39,965 nucleotides of DNA from an uncultured Roseiflexus sp. Lineage in GTDB: Bacteria; Chloroflexota; Chloroflexia; Chloroflexales; Roseiflexaceae. The translations under genes and the position numbers were made by a program. The notes beneath the pieces are model-generated. The model saw only the letters and a list, made by a program, of their open reading frames with translations. It did no database searches and was not told the origin of the DNA. Position 1 is the first letter of the stretch. Each line of letters begins with the position of its first letter. Positions 24,136 to 32,099 of this stretch are shown here, piece after piece. The DNA lies in contig CALGYB010000054.1 of the NCBI GenBank assembly GCA_937935075.1, positions 1-39,965 on the forward strand, written 5' to 3'.

Positions 24136-25302
24136 ATGAGGGTTTTGCTCAAAGGAGTGTCACGTGAGGAAGTGCGAGAACTGATTGCGCTGAACAAGAC
24201 GCCATGGGTCTCGTTGTTTCTGGCGCCCTGTCCGCCTGGTGAAACCATCCAGCGCGCGATTCGACTCGAAAACCTGCTGCGCCGTAGCGAGGCGGACCTT
24301 GAGTCGCGCGGATATGATCGCAATGAGGTGCACGCAATACTGGCGCCGGTATGGAGTCTCACCGACGTGCGATTACTGGAGGAATATCAGGATTCGGGGC
24401 TGGCGTGCTATGTCGCACCGGAAGAGTTTCACCTCCACCGTCTGCCGTATCACGTCAGTGATGGCGTGACGGTTGGTCAGCGGCCCTCTATCAAGCCGTT
24501 GCTCATACCGCGCCCTGCGACCGATTCGTTCTATGTGCTGGCGCTGAGCAAGAATCGCATGCGACTGCTGCATGCCACGCCGTCGGGCATCACCGTCGTA
24601 CCGCTGCCCGATGCGCCCGCCAGCATCGATGATCTGACGCAAACCGATCCGACCGGACGCCAGGCGCAGCGCCATGTCGCTCCTTCGACGCGCGGCGGCG
24701 CCAGTGGCGCAATGTACCCCGGTCACGGCGGCAATGTTTACGACGAAAAGGCCGAGGTGCAACGTTATCTTCAGGCGGTCAGCAGTGCGGTCGAACGCGC
24801 GCTCAACCGGACACGCGATCCGCTCGTGCTGGCAGGCGTCGATTATATGGTGGCGATGTATCGCTCGTTGAACGGCTATGCGCAGGTTATCGACGATCAT
24901 ATCAGCGGCAGTCCCGATCACGTCAGCGATGAGGTATTGTGCGAGCGCGGCGCGCAGGTGCTGACGGCGCACCTGAGTCGCCTTGCAACTGACGAACGCG
25001 ACCGCTTCGAGGCGCTGTTGCAGCACACCCCGCCGCGCGCCAGCACGAACCTGCGTTCGATCCTGCCCGCTGCGCATGCCGGTCGTGTAGCGCGGATTCT
25101 CGTCGCCGGCGACCGGCAGGTGTGGGGACGCTACGACCCCGACGATGAAACGATCTCGCTCCATAATGAGCCGCTGCCAGGTGATGAGGACCTGCTGGAT
25201 ATTGCGGCGCAACAAACGCTCCTTCACGGCGGCGAAGCCGTTGCCGCGCCCGGGGCGGATATTCCCGGCAACAGCGGCGTGGCAGCGGTTTTTCGCTACT
25301 GA
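24136..25302 (+). CDS. baeRF3-type (eRF1-like) protein
   Basis: A 388-aa protein resembling bacterial archaeo-eukaryotic release factor family members. The N-terminal block WVSLFLAPCPPGETIQRAIRLENLLRR matches the family start. The middle has VYDEKAEVQRYLQAVSSAVERAL, and the end GNSGVAAVFRY matches the eRF1-like domain 3 terminus. Such proteins are predicted to act on ribosomes, but their role is untested. AGGAGG at 24125-24130 lies 5 bases before ATG 24136 and inside the frame of an earlier ATG at 24121, so 24136 is the start. Confidence 0.8.
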   Translation: MRVLLKGVSREEVRELIALNKTPWVSLFLAPCPPGETIQRAIRLENLLRRSEADLESRGYDRNEVHAILAPVWSLTDVRLLEEYQDSGLACYVAPEEFHLHRLPYHVSDGVTVGQRPSIKPLLIPRPATDSFYVLALSKNRMRLLHATPSGITVVPLPDAPASIDDLTQTDPTGRQAQRHVAPSTRGGASGAMYPGHGGNVYDEKAEVQRYLQAVSSAVERALNRTRDPLVLAGVDYMVAMYRSLNGYAQVIDDHISGSPDHVSDEVLCERGAQVLTAHLSRLATDERDRFEALLQHTPPRASTNLRSILPAAHAGRVARILVAGDRQVWGRYDPDDETISLHNEPLPGDEDLLDIAAQQTLLHGGEAVAAPGADIPGNSGVAAVFRY

Positions 25303-25325
25303 AGGTCATGGACATCCGTCTGATC

Positions 25326-25356
25326 GGCGTTGGCTGAGCCTGTCGAAGCCAACGCC
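25326..25356. repeat. Dispersed palindromic repeat, copy 1
   Basis: GGCGTTGGCT, 11-nt loop, AGCCAACGCC: a perfect 10-bp inverted repeat. Loop GAGCCTGTCGA. Related copies are at 28437-28467, about 30299-30332 and about 30367-30402. Confidence 0.85.
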
Positions 25357-25461
25357 AGCGGTTTACCAGGAGGCGCTCAGGAACAAGCGCGGGGTTCAGC
25401 GGGACGGCAACTGTAGCGCGGATTGCTCAGGCAATGGCGCCCAGGGCGACGGGTTGCAGTT

Positions 25462-25560
25462 CAATACCTTTCAAACAAGCAAGACGAGCCATCATTACGG
25501 GGTACATACGCGAGGTCTTTGTGCCTTTGCGCTTATGTGTGCGCTTATTTGAAAGGCATG
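25462..25560 (+). mobile_element. MITE-like element, copy 1
   Basis: A 99-bp non-coding element. Its ends CAATACCTTTCAAA and TTTGAAAGGCATG form terminal inverted repeats. It is homologous, in reverse orientation, to 30464-30556; shared internal blocks are GACGAGCCATCAT and TCTTTG...CCTTTG. Flanking 10-mers GGTTGCAGTT and GGTTCCAGGT match at 8 of 10, an aged target duplication. Confidence 0.75.
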
Positions 25561-25817
25561 GGTTCCAGGTTTAATCTGACAATGGCGTGCAGAGCGCAAT
25601 CCGTATGAATCCGTCTCAATCCATGAGCATCCGTGAACTATTATCCGCTTTGTTCAACGCGCAACCAACGTGAACTTTCCTTTTCATCCCCTTCTCATCT
25701 TCGAAGCTTTCTGCAAGCGCTTTTCCACCCTCTCTCCATTCCGTTTATACGCGCTGTGGCGTAGACTCAAAGTGACAACGAGCAGTGGCGCGACACCACT
25801 GTAGAAAGGGGAAAACC

Positions 25818-26942
25818 ATGAAACGTTGGACATTTATGCTCACCCTCTTGCTGGCGATGACCGGCGTGCTTGTTGCGGCAGCGCCAGCAAACGCCGCCGA
25901 ACGGCAGCGCTGCTTCCCGGAAACTGGCTACTGCGTCTCCGGCGCAATCCTGCGCTATTGGGAGCGCAACGGCGGTCTGCCGGTCTTTGGCTACCCGATC
26001 AGCGAACTGCGCGTCGAGACGGTTGAGAACTGGACCGGTCCAGTGCAGTGGTTCGAGCGTGACCGCCTCGAAGATCATGGCTCGATCGGCGTTCTTGCCG
26101 GACGGCTTGGCGCGCAGGTGCTCGACTGGCAGGGGCGCCCCTGGCAATCGCTGCCACGCCCAACGTCGATTCCGAAGGGATGCCAGTTCTTCCCGGAGAC
26201 AGGACACACCCTGTGTGGCAAGTTCCTGGACTACTGGCGGCGCAATGGCGGACTGATGCGCTTCGGCTATCCGATCAGCGAGCCGATGACCGAAACGCTG
26301 GCGAATGGCGATGAACTCTGGACTGGCACGGTGCAGTACTTCGAGCGGCGACGCATGGAGTACCATCCGGAACTGGCCGGAACGCGGTATGAAGTGTTGC
26401 TCGGCTTGCTGGGGCGCGACATGTATACGGCGCTCAGCGACCGCTGCGCACCACCGGCGCCGTTCCTCGGACCGACGACGCGCGCCTACCCGGATATCCT
26501 TGGCTGCCCGTCACCCTTCCCGAAACTGGCGTTTCCAGCGGCATCGCAACGCTTCGAGCGCGGCGCCATGTACTGGGTCGCCAATCCCAGCACCATATCG
26601 TCCTGGATAACCGGTAACATCTGGGTGGTGTTCTACGACAACGCGCGCGGGTCGCTCGTCTGGCAACTGCACCCGGATTACTGGCGCGAGGGGGAGCCGG
26701 CAAGCGGTGGCATGACGCCGCCGCCAGGACTGTTCGAGCCGATCCGCGGCTTTGGCAAACTGTGGCGCGAGAACCCGGCCATCCGCGAAACGCTTGGCTG
26801 GGCTGTCGAACCGGAGCAGGCGGATACTGCGGTGGAGCAGTACTTCCGGGGTGGGGCATTTGCCATCTACCGGATGAATAGCGACCGCATCTACATCATG
26901 AAACCGGACAACACGGCTGAGGACATTCAGCGCATTCGCTGA
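25818..26942 (+). CDS. Secreted protein with RCFPETG/LGFP-like repeats, paralogue 1
   Basis: A 374-aa exported protein. The signal peptide is MKRWTFMLTLLLAMTGVLVAAAPANA, cut after ANA. Two repeats follow: RCFPETGYCVSGAILRYWER with NGGLPVFGYPISELRVE, then FFPETGHTLCGKFLDYWRR with NGGLMRFGYPISEPMTE. The FGYPIS core recalls LGFP repeats, which bind cell-wall sugars in other bacteria; this role is inference. A C-terminal module with two Cys and conserved Trp/Tyr follows. An ATG and an AAAGGGG upstream fix the start. A terminator separates it from paralogue 2, which is very similar along its length. Confidence 0.85.
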   Translation: MKRWTFMLTLLLAMTGVLVAAAPANAAERQRCFPETGYCVSGAILRYWERNGGLPVFGYPISELRVETVENWTGPVQWFERDRLEDHGSIGVLAGRLGAQVLDWQGRPWQSLPRPTSIPKGCQFFPETGHTLCGKFLDYWRRNGGLMRFGYPISEPMTETLANGDELWTGTVQYFERRRMEYHPELAGTRYEVLLGLLGRDMYTALSDRCAPPAPFLGPTTRAYPDILGCPSPFPKLAFPAASQRFERGAMYWVANPSTISSWITGNIWVVFYDNARGSLVWQLHPDYWREGEPASGGMTPPPGLFEPIRGFGKLWRENPAIRETLGWAVEPEQADTAVEQYFRGGAFAIYRMNSDRIYIMKPDNTAEDIQRIR

Positions 26943-26964
26943 GCGGTAGAAACGACGAAGGACG

Positions 26965-26993
26965 GGGCGGGCATCCCGTGTGGATGTCCGCCC
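26965..26993 (+). terminator. Hairpin between the two paralogues
   Basis: GGGCGG-G-CATCC (26965-26976), 5-nt loop, GGATG-T-CCGCCC (26982-26993): 12-bp stem with one G-T pair, then TGTGTGTTG. It is a plausible terminator, so each paralogue has its own transcript. Confidence 0.65.
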
Positions 26994-27149
26994 TGTGTGT
27001 TGAAACGCGCCTGTTTCATTGGCATCTCATCCTCGACGCGCCCTGTCAGGACATTGCCATCTTCTCGCTCTTCCTTCGATGCGTACAGTAGCGTAGAATC
27101 AACGTGACAGACGGCAACGGCGCTCTACCACTGCAGAAAGGAGACAACC

Positions 27150-28283
27150 TTGAAACGCTGGACGCTTGTGTTCACCCTGTTGCTGGCAATGACCGGCGTG
27201 CTTGTTGCGGCAGCGCCAGCAAACGCCGCCGAACGGCAGCGCTGCTTCCCGGAAACCGGCTACTGCGTCTCCGGCGCAATCCTGCGCTACTGGGAACGCA
27301 ATGGCGGTCTGCCGGTCTTCGGCTACCCGATCAGCGAACTGCGCGTCGAGACGGTTGAGAACTGGACCGGTCCAGTGCAGTGGTTCGAGCGTGACCGCCT
27401 CGAAGATCATGGCTCGGTCGGGGTTCTTGCCGGACGGCTTGGCGCGCAGGTGCTTGAGTCGCAGGGTCTCTCCTGGCAGTCGCTGCCGCGTCCCGACTCG
27501 GCGCCGCAGGGATGCCGGTTCTTCCCGGAGACCGGTCATTCGCTATGCGGCACGTTTTTGGAGTACTGGGAGCGCAACGGCGGACTGATGCGCTTCGGCT
27601 ACCCGATCAGTGAGCCGATGACCGAAACGTTGCCGAATGGCGATGAACTCTGGACCGGCACGGTGCAGTATTTCGAGCGACGGCGGATGGAGTACCATCC
27701 GGAACTGGCAGGCACCCGGTACGAAGTGTTGCTTGGCTTGCTGGGACGCGATGTGTATACGTTGTATACGTCCGCCAAAGACCGCTGCGCCGCGCCGGCG
27801 CCGCTCCTCGGTCCAACCGTGCGCGCCTACCCGGATATCCTTGGCTGCCCGGCGCCCTTCCCGGCTGTGCTGTTTTCGGCAGCATCGCAACGCTTCGAGC
27901 GCGGCGCCATGTATTGGATTCCCATAGCGCCTTTGTATGCGTGGAGGTATACCGGCAACATCTGGGTGGTGTTCTACGACAACGCGCGCGGCTCGCTGGT
28001 CTGGCAGGTGTATGCGAGCCGCTGGCGCGAAGGGATGCCTGAAAACGGCGGACTGACGCCGCCGCCGGGTCTGTTCGAGCCGATCCGCGGCTTTGGCGAG
28101 GTGTGGCGGAGCGTCCCGTCACTCCGCGAGACGCTTGGATGGGCAGTCGAGCCGGAGCAGGCCGATAGGACTATCATGCAGTATTTCCAGAGCGGCGCAT
28201 ACGTTATCTACCGCGTGAATAGCGATCGGGTCTACATTTTGAAGCCGGATAAAACGGCTGAGGACATTCCACGGATTCGCTAG
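27150..28283 (+). CDS. Secreted protein with RCFPETG/LGFP-like repeats, paralogue 2
   Basis: A 377-aa tandem duplicate of the gene before it, with long identical runs in the N-terminal two thirds and a more varied C-terminal third (insert TLYTSAK near residue 205; PLYAWRYTGN instead of TISSWITGN). The signal peptide and both repeats are kept. The start is TTG 27150 with AAAGGAG 6 bases upstream; paralogue 1 uses ATG. About 65 bases upstream of both genes are also conserved (ACCACTG-AGAAAGG and TCAA-GTGACA blocks), so regulation was copied too. Confidence 0.85.
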   Translation: MKRWTLVFTLLLAMTGVLVAAAPANAAERQRCFPETGYCVSGAILRYWERNGGLPVFGYPISELRVETVENWTGPVQWFERDRLEDHGSVGVLAGRLGAQVLESQGLSWQSLPRPDSAPQGCRFFPETGHSLCGTFLEYWERNGGLMRFGYPISEPMTETLPNGDELWTGTVQYFERRRMEYHPELAGTRYEVLLGLLGRDVYTLYTSAKDRCAAPAPLLGPTVRAYPDILGCPAPFPAVLFSAASQRFERGAMYWIPIAPLYAWRYTGNIWVVFYDNARGSLVWQVYASRWREGMPENGGLTPPPGLFEPIRGFGEVWRSVPSLRETLGWAVEPEQADRTIMQYFQSGAYVIYRVNSDRVYILKPDKTAEDIPRIR

Positions 28284-28436
28284 GGTACAGTCGCGAGCCG
28301 CCGTCTCGCGGCGGGCTGATGAACATTCACCACATAATCCGGCATTCGCTTTGTGCCCGGCGACTGAAGCTGCGGGCTAATAGGAAGATCAACCAGATGT
28401 TGCACGTTCATTGTCCGTGTTGACCGTCGTGCGGTT

Positions 28437-28467
28437 GACGTTGGCTGAGCCGGTCGAAGCCAACGTC
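28437..28467. repeat. Dispersed palindromic repeat, copy 2
   Basis: GACGTTGGCT, loop GAGCCGGTCGA, AGCCAACGTC. Stem changes G to A and C to T at the same pair as in copy 1, so pairing is kept: a compensatory change. Confidence 0.85.
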
Positions 28468-28724
28468 AGCCGCTCCACGTCCTTGATGTCCGGATTTTGG
28501 TTGATCGCTCTATTGAGGTTGCGAAGCCTGCTTTCGCAGGCTCTGCCGGATGTATCTCTTATATTCATATGTGGACGAATATGCGCGATCTCCCCACGCC
28601 GCCCAATCCGGCGCGCCTGACAGCCCTGCCATGGTGTGAGCACGAGCGAAGCGCCGCCTCACTCCAACCCTGAGCCAGGAGGCTGTCTGACCGTTCACGC
28701 CCGGACCCGATTCGCTAAGCGCCC

Positions 28725-28753
28725 TTGACGATCCGACAGTGTCTGCGTACAAT
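28725..28753 (+). promoter_or_regulatory. Near-consensus promoter upstream of sbcD
   Basis: TTGACG (28725-28730), 17 bases, TACAAT (28748-28753). A 7-bp hairpin AGGGCGC-ACCA-GCGCCCT (28772-28789) follows close to the expected start. The next gene is sbcD, about 255 bases on. Confidence 0.55.
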
Positions 28754-28821
28754 CGTTCGTGTTGGATCGCAAGGGCGCACCAGCGCCCTGCTTATACTAA
28801 TGCGCCGTCATTCGTACCATA

Positions 28822-28895
28822 CTGCCGGTGTGCGTTGACCGTTGCGCCTTGCACAACGAACACGCGAGCATCTTGTCTGACTGACCGCAATTTAG
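28822..28895 (-). repeat. Dispersed 74-bp repeat, copy B (inverted)
   Basis: Reverse complement of 10992-11065, about 90% identical over the 67-bp core. It lies in the sbcD leader region. Confidence 0.8.
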
Positions 28896-28929
28896 AGCAT
28901 ATCCGAAAAATCGCTGACTAAGTGCGGCC

Positions 28930-28959
28930 GGGTAGGCGAAGGCATGCCTTCGCCTACCC
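28930..28959. repeat. Perfect 30-bp palindrome upstream of sbcD
   Basis: GGGTAGGCGAAGGCA followed directly by its reverse complement, with no spacer. It lies 49 bases upstream of the sbcD start. Confidence 0.9.
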
Positions 28960-29008
28960 AACGAGCTTTTCTGGACAGACTCTTCGTATTAGAAAGTATC
29001 GTAACGCC

Positions 29009-30265
29009 ATGCGCCTGCTTCACCTGGCTGACCTGCATATCGGCATCGAAAACTATGGTCGCGTCGATCCATCCACTGGCCTGCACAGTCGTCTACGCGA
29101 CTACCTGGAGCGCCTCGATGAGGCGATTGAGGTCGGCAGAGCCGAGGGCATGGATGCGGTGCTGATCGCCGGTGATATTTACAAGAACCGCACGCCAAAC
29201 CCGACACAGCAGCGCGAGTTTGCGCGGCGTATTCATAACCTGCGGGCGCTTGGCGTGCCGGTGTTCATCCTCACTGGCAACCATGATATTTCTCCAGCTG
29301 CCGGGCGCGCGCACGCCGTCGAGATCTTCGATACGCTCGCGGTCGATGGCGTGACCATCGCCGACCGGCCACGTGTCCACACGCTGCGCACGCGATCTGG
29401 TCCGCTCCAGATCATTGCGCTTCCCTGGGTGACGCGCCACGCGCTGCTGACGAAAGAGGAATTGCGCATGGCGTCGTTTCTGGAAATTGAAACGATGCTG
29501 ATCGAGCGGGTGGAACGCTTTCTACGCCAGGCCGCCGATGATCTCGATCCGGCGCTGCCGGCAGTGTTGGCCGTTCACGGAACGATCGATGGCGCGACGT
29601 TCGGCGCGGAACGGCAGGTGCTGCTCGGGCGCGACCTGGTATATCCACGCAGTCTGATGGCGCTGCCGAATGTCGATTATGTGGCAATGGGGCATATCCA
29701 CTGCCATCAGGCGATTGGCGAGCATCCGCCGATCATCTATCCGGGCAGTATCGAGCGGATCGATTTCGGCGAAGAGGACGAGGATAAGGGATGTGTCATC
29801 GTCGATCTGGCCGCAAAGGGCGAAGCGCGCTGGCGTTTTCATAAACTGGCGGCGCGTCCATTCGTCACGATTGCGGTCGATGTGCGCGGCATGACCGATC
29901 CGATGCAGCGGGTGCTGGCAGCCATCGAGCGGCGTTCGTTGCACGGCGCGGTGGTGCGGGTGAAAGTCGACGCGCACTCCGAACAGACGGAACTGATCCA
30001 GACCGAGACCATCCGGCGCGTACTCGATGATGCTGGCGCATATGTGATTGCCGCCGTGACGGTCGAGGTCGAACGCAGCAGCCGTGGGCGATTGGGCGGC
30101 GGCGATGCGAGCGTCCTCGACGGATTGACCCCGCGCCGTGCGCTGGAGTTGTATCTGCGTCAGAAGACGCCGCCACTCGCGGAAGAACGCATCGCCGCGC
30201 TTCTCGCTGCTGCCGATGAACTGCTGGCGGAGGGCGCGCAGGATCACACGGAACGGTTGTCCTGA
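29009..30265 (+). CDS. sbcD: SbcD/Mre11-type DNA repair exonuclease subunit
   Basis: A 418-aa metallophosphoesterase of the SbcD/Mre11 family. It holds the metal-binding motifs in order: HLADLHIG (1-12), LIAGDIYKNR, LTGNHDISP, VLAVHGTIDG and AMGHIHCHQ. SbcD with SbcC cuts hairpins and DNA ends. No sbcC lies next to it in the window, so the partner is elsewhere or the protein acts alone. ATG 29009 (MRLLHLADLHIG) is the family start; no strong Shine-Dalgarno is present. The C-terminal part (DGLTPRRALELYLRQKTPP) fits the capping domain. Confidence 0.9.
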   Translation: MRLLHLADLHIGIENYGRVDPSTGLHSRLRDYLERLDEAIEVGRAEGMDAVLIAGDIYKNRTPNPTQQREFARRIHNLRALGVPVFILTGNHDISPAAGRAHAVEIFDTLAVDGVTIADRPRVHTLRTRSGPLQIIALPWVTRHALLTKEELRMASFLEIETMLIERVERFLRQAADDLDPALPAVLAVHGTIDGATFGAERQVLLGRDLVYPRSLMALPNVDYVAMGHIHCHQAIGEHPPIIYPGSIERIDFGEEDEDKGCVIVDLAAKGEARWRFHKLAARPFVTIAVDVRGMTDPMQRVLAAIERRSLHGAVVRVKVDAHSEQTELIQTETIRRVLDDAGAYVIAAVTVEVERSSRGRLGGGDASVLDGLTPRRALELYLRQKTPPLAEERIAALLAAADELLAEGAQDHTERLS

Positions 30266-30298
30266 CGCAGATTGTGACGTGCGCTCCCCAAAACGGAG

Positions 30299-30402
30299 GG
30301 CGTGGGCTGCGCCTGTCGAAGTCAATGCCTGCCTCTCACCTTGGCGATGGTCATCATTTCGCGGCAGGCGTGGGCTGCGCCTGTCGAAGTCAACGCCTGC
30401 CA
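30299..30402. repeat. Two imperfect copies of the dispersed palindromic repeat
   Basis: GGGCGTGGGCTGCGCCTGTC then GAAGTCAATGCCTGCC near 30299-30332; AGGCGTGGGCTGCGCCTGTC then GAAGTCAACGCCTGCC near 30367-30402. They share the CTGTCGAAG loop with the copies at 25326 and 28437, but the stems are less exact. Confidence 0.75.
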
Positions 30403-30453
30403 CTGTCCTTGTCTGTCCAGGTTCAGGTTGGTCGCTCTACAAGAAATAAAGCC

Positions 30454-30566
30454 GGTCTAGCCTCAATACCTTTCGAGTAAGCTCACACAAAGGTGCAAAG
30501 ACTCCACGCCTTTGCCCCGTCGATGATGGCTCGTCGTCCTTATTTGACAGGTATTGGGTCTAGCCT
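30454..30566 (-). mobile_element. MITE-like element, copy 2, with 10-bp target duplication
   Basis: Element 30464-30556 (93 bp), starting CAATACCTTTCGAGTAAG and ending CTTATTTGACAGGTATTG (terminal inverted repeats). It is flanked by perfect direct repeats GGTCTAGCCT at 30454-30463 and 30557-30566. Removing the element and one flank restores another dispersed repeat, so this is a nested insertion. Opposite orientation to copy 1. Confidence 0.82.
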
Positions 30567-30641
30567 GCGAAGGCAGGCTTCGCAACCGTAGCCTGCGGCT
30601 TCAGCCGCCGGGCGCAGCGCGAATGCCAGATATGTGCTCCA

Positions 30642-31613
30642 TCAATGGATTGCCGGCGCTACCTCTTCGGCAAACTGGTAAAGCGGCGTGTGATCGTAAG
30701 CGACACGCGGGAAATAGGTGATAAAGTAGTCTATACCCACGTCCGCCAGCGCCTGAAGGCGTTCGGCAACTTGTTCACTTGTGCCGACGATGGCGTTCTG
30801 ATGCAACTGGTCGACGCTCCATCCGTAGGTCGCGCGTACCTTCTCGGTGGCGGCAGCGATGTCGGCGCCGGGTTTGACCAGCACGATGTTGACGTTGCTC
30901 GATTTAATGATGTCGTTGTAGTCGCGCCCAACTGTTTCGCAGTGCTCGCGGAGGATTGCAAGTTTGCGACTGACCGTTTCCGGTGAGCCGCCGATATTAC
31001 AGGCGTTACCGTACTGCGCGACCAGTTTCAGGGTTACCTGTTCGCCGCTGCCGCCGATCCAGAGCGACGGATGTGGCTTCTGCACCCCGCGCGGCTCGTT
31101 GATCGGACCATCGATGCGGTAGTATTCTCCCTCGAACGTCGGCGTGGTTTCCGTCCACATTTTGACGATAATCTTCGTCGCTTCGCGGAAGGCGCGCATG
31201 CGGTCGCGGGTTTCGGGGAAACCGTAGCCGTAGGCGCGCCATTCATGCTCGTACCAGCCGGCGCCAATGCCGCAGTAGAGACGACCGTGGCTGAGCACAT
31301 CGACGGTCGAGGCGATTTTCGCCAGCAGCGCCGGGTTGCGATACCCGATGCATGTCACCATCTGCCCGATGTGAACGCGCTGCGTGTCGCGCGCCAGCGC
31401 CGCCGTGATCGTCCAGCACTCGAAGACGGCTTCCTGTTCGATCCGCGGCACAGTATGAAAATGGTCGTACACCCAGATCGAGTCGTACACCGGCAGTGCA
31501 TCGGCGGTCTTCGCAACGGCGGTCATTGCCTCGTATTTAGTTATTGGGTCGTCGATCTCGATCAGGTCGAGCCGCCAGCCCTGTGGCGCAAAGGTTCCGA
31601 AACGAATGGTCAT
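30642..31613 (-). CDS. LLM-class F420-dependent oxidoreductase
   Basis: A 323-aa TIM-barrel protein of the luciferase-like monooxygenase superfamily, F420-dependent subgroup (Rv1855c-like). Marks are YDSIWVYDHFHTVP near residue 43, VHIGQMVTCIGYRNPALLAKIA, LSHGRLYCGIGAGWYEHEWRAYGY, and the C-terminal HPSLWIGGSGEQVTLKLVAQYG. ATG 31613 (MTIRFGTFAPQGW) has AAGGAA upstream; an in-frame ATG 120 bases earlier would run into the HEPN remnant. Substrate unknown. Stop near 30642 faces the repeat block. Confidence 0.88.
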   Translation of the reverse strand: MTIRFGTFAPQGWRLDLIEIDDPITKYEAMTAVAKTADALPVYDSIWVYDHFHTVPRIEQEAVFECWTITAALARDTQRVHIGQMVTCIGYRNPALLAKIASTVDVLSHGRLYCGIGAGWYEHEWRAYGYGFPETRDRMRAFREATKIIVKMWTETTPTFEGEYYRIDGPINEPRGVQKPHPSLWIGGSGEQVTLKLVAQYGNACNIGGSPETVSRKLAILREHCETVGRDYNDIIKSSNVNIVLVKPGADIAAATEKVRATYGWSVDQLHQNAIVGTSEQVAERLQALADVGIDYFITYFPRVAYDHTPLYQFAEEVAPAIH

Positions 31614-31677
31614 GATACCCGAATTTCCTTTCCCTGACGATGCTTTTGGCGTTCTACTGCACAGACTGCCTGGACGT

Positions 31678-32099
31678 TCAGTCATCCATTTTATCCTGAA
31701 ACGCAAGACGTTCCCCAACTGCGCGATGCACATCAGTCACCATGCGGATCGCCTCCGCTGCATCGCGTGCGCTGTAAAACTCAGCGGGAATGACATCCTG
31801 GAGCGCATTGGGATAGCGCGCTTCGACGTAGTAGTAATCCAGCGTCTTGACCGCGTCTTTCAGTTCTGCAAAGAAGGGATCAAAGCGCGCTGCGAGATCG
31901 CACAGCTTAAAATCGAGTGGGTGAAGATCAGTTCTTCCCCCTGGCTGAAGAGGTGCGCCTTCAGCGCCTTCTCCGCTGTCTGTTGAGCCAGAAAACAGCA
32001 CGTGTCATACTTCCCGGCCTGCGCTACAAACGGGAGGAAGTCCAGATCGGCGCTCGCCTGACGCCACCAGCGATCAGACTCACGTTGCGGGTCGTTCAT
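31678..32099 (-). pseudogene. HEPN-domain protein gene, frameshifted
   Basis: From ATG 32099 (MNDPQRESDRWWRQASADLDF), the frame reads GKYDTCCFLAQQTAEKALKAHLF, a HEPN core, up to ELIFTHS, then shifts. The other frame continues KLCDLAARFDPFF, TLDYYYVEARYPNALQ and ARDAAEAIRMVTDVHRAVGERL. The two parts join near 31908-31915, where one base seems lost in ATTTTAAGC. It overlaps the end of the MNT gene by 20 bases, so the two were an MNT/HEPN toxin-antitoxin-type pair. The break may be a real mutation, a slip site or a sequence error. Confidence 0.75.

Larger units (their letters stand above)
25303..25817. other. Gene-free region with repeats
   Basis: No credible gene in 515 bases. It holds the palindromic repeat at 25326-25356 and the MITE copy at 25462-25560. 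The last about 65 bases are the conserved upstream region of the secreted paralogue. Confidence 0.7.
28284..29008. other. Gene-free region with repeats, a promoter and a palindrome
   Basis: No credible gene in 725 bases. It holds a copy of the repeat family with core CGGCGACTGAAGC (about 28340-28385), the palindromic repeat at 28437-28467, a repeat near 28515-28550 (GCGAAGCCTGC), a promoter at 28725-28753, the inverted copy of the 74-bp repeat, and the 30-bp palindrome. Confidence 0.75.
30266..30641. other. Gene-free region with nested repeats
   Basis: No gene in 376 bases. Two imperfect copies of the palindromic repeat (about 30299-30332 and 30367-30402, core GGGCTGCGCCTGTCGAAGTC), then the MITE copy at 30464-30556 inserted into another repeat that continues to about 30625 (core GGCTTCAGCCGCCGGGC). 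Confidence 0.75.
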
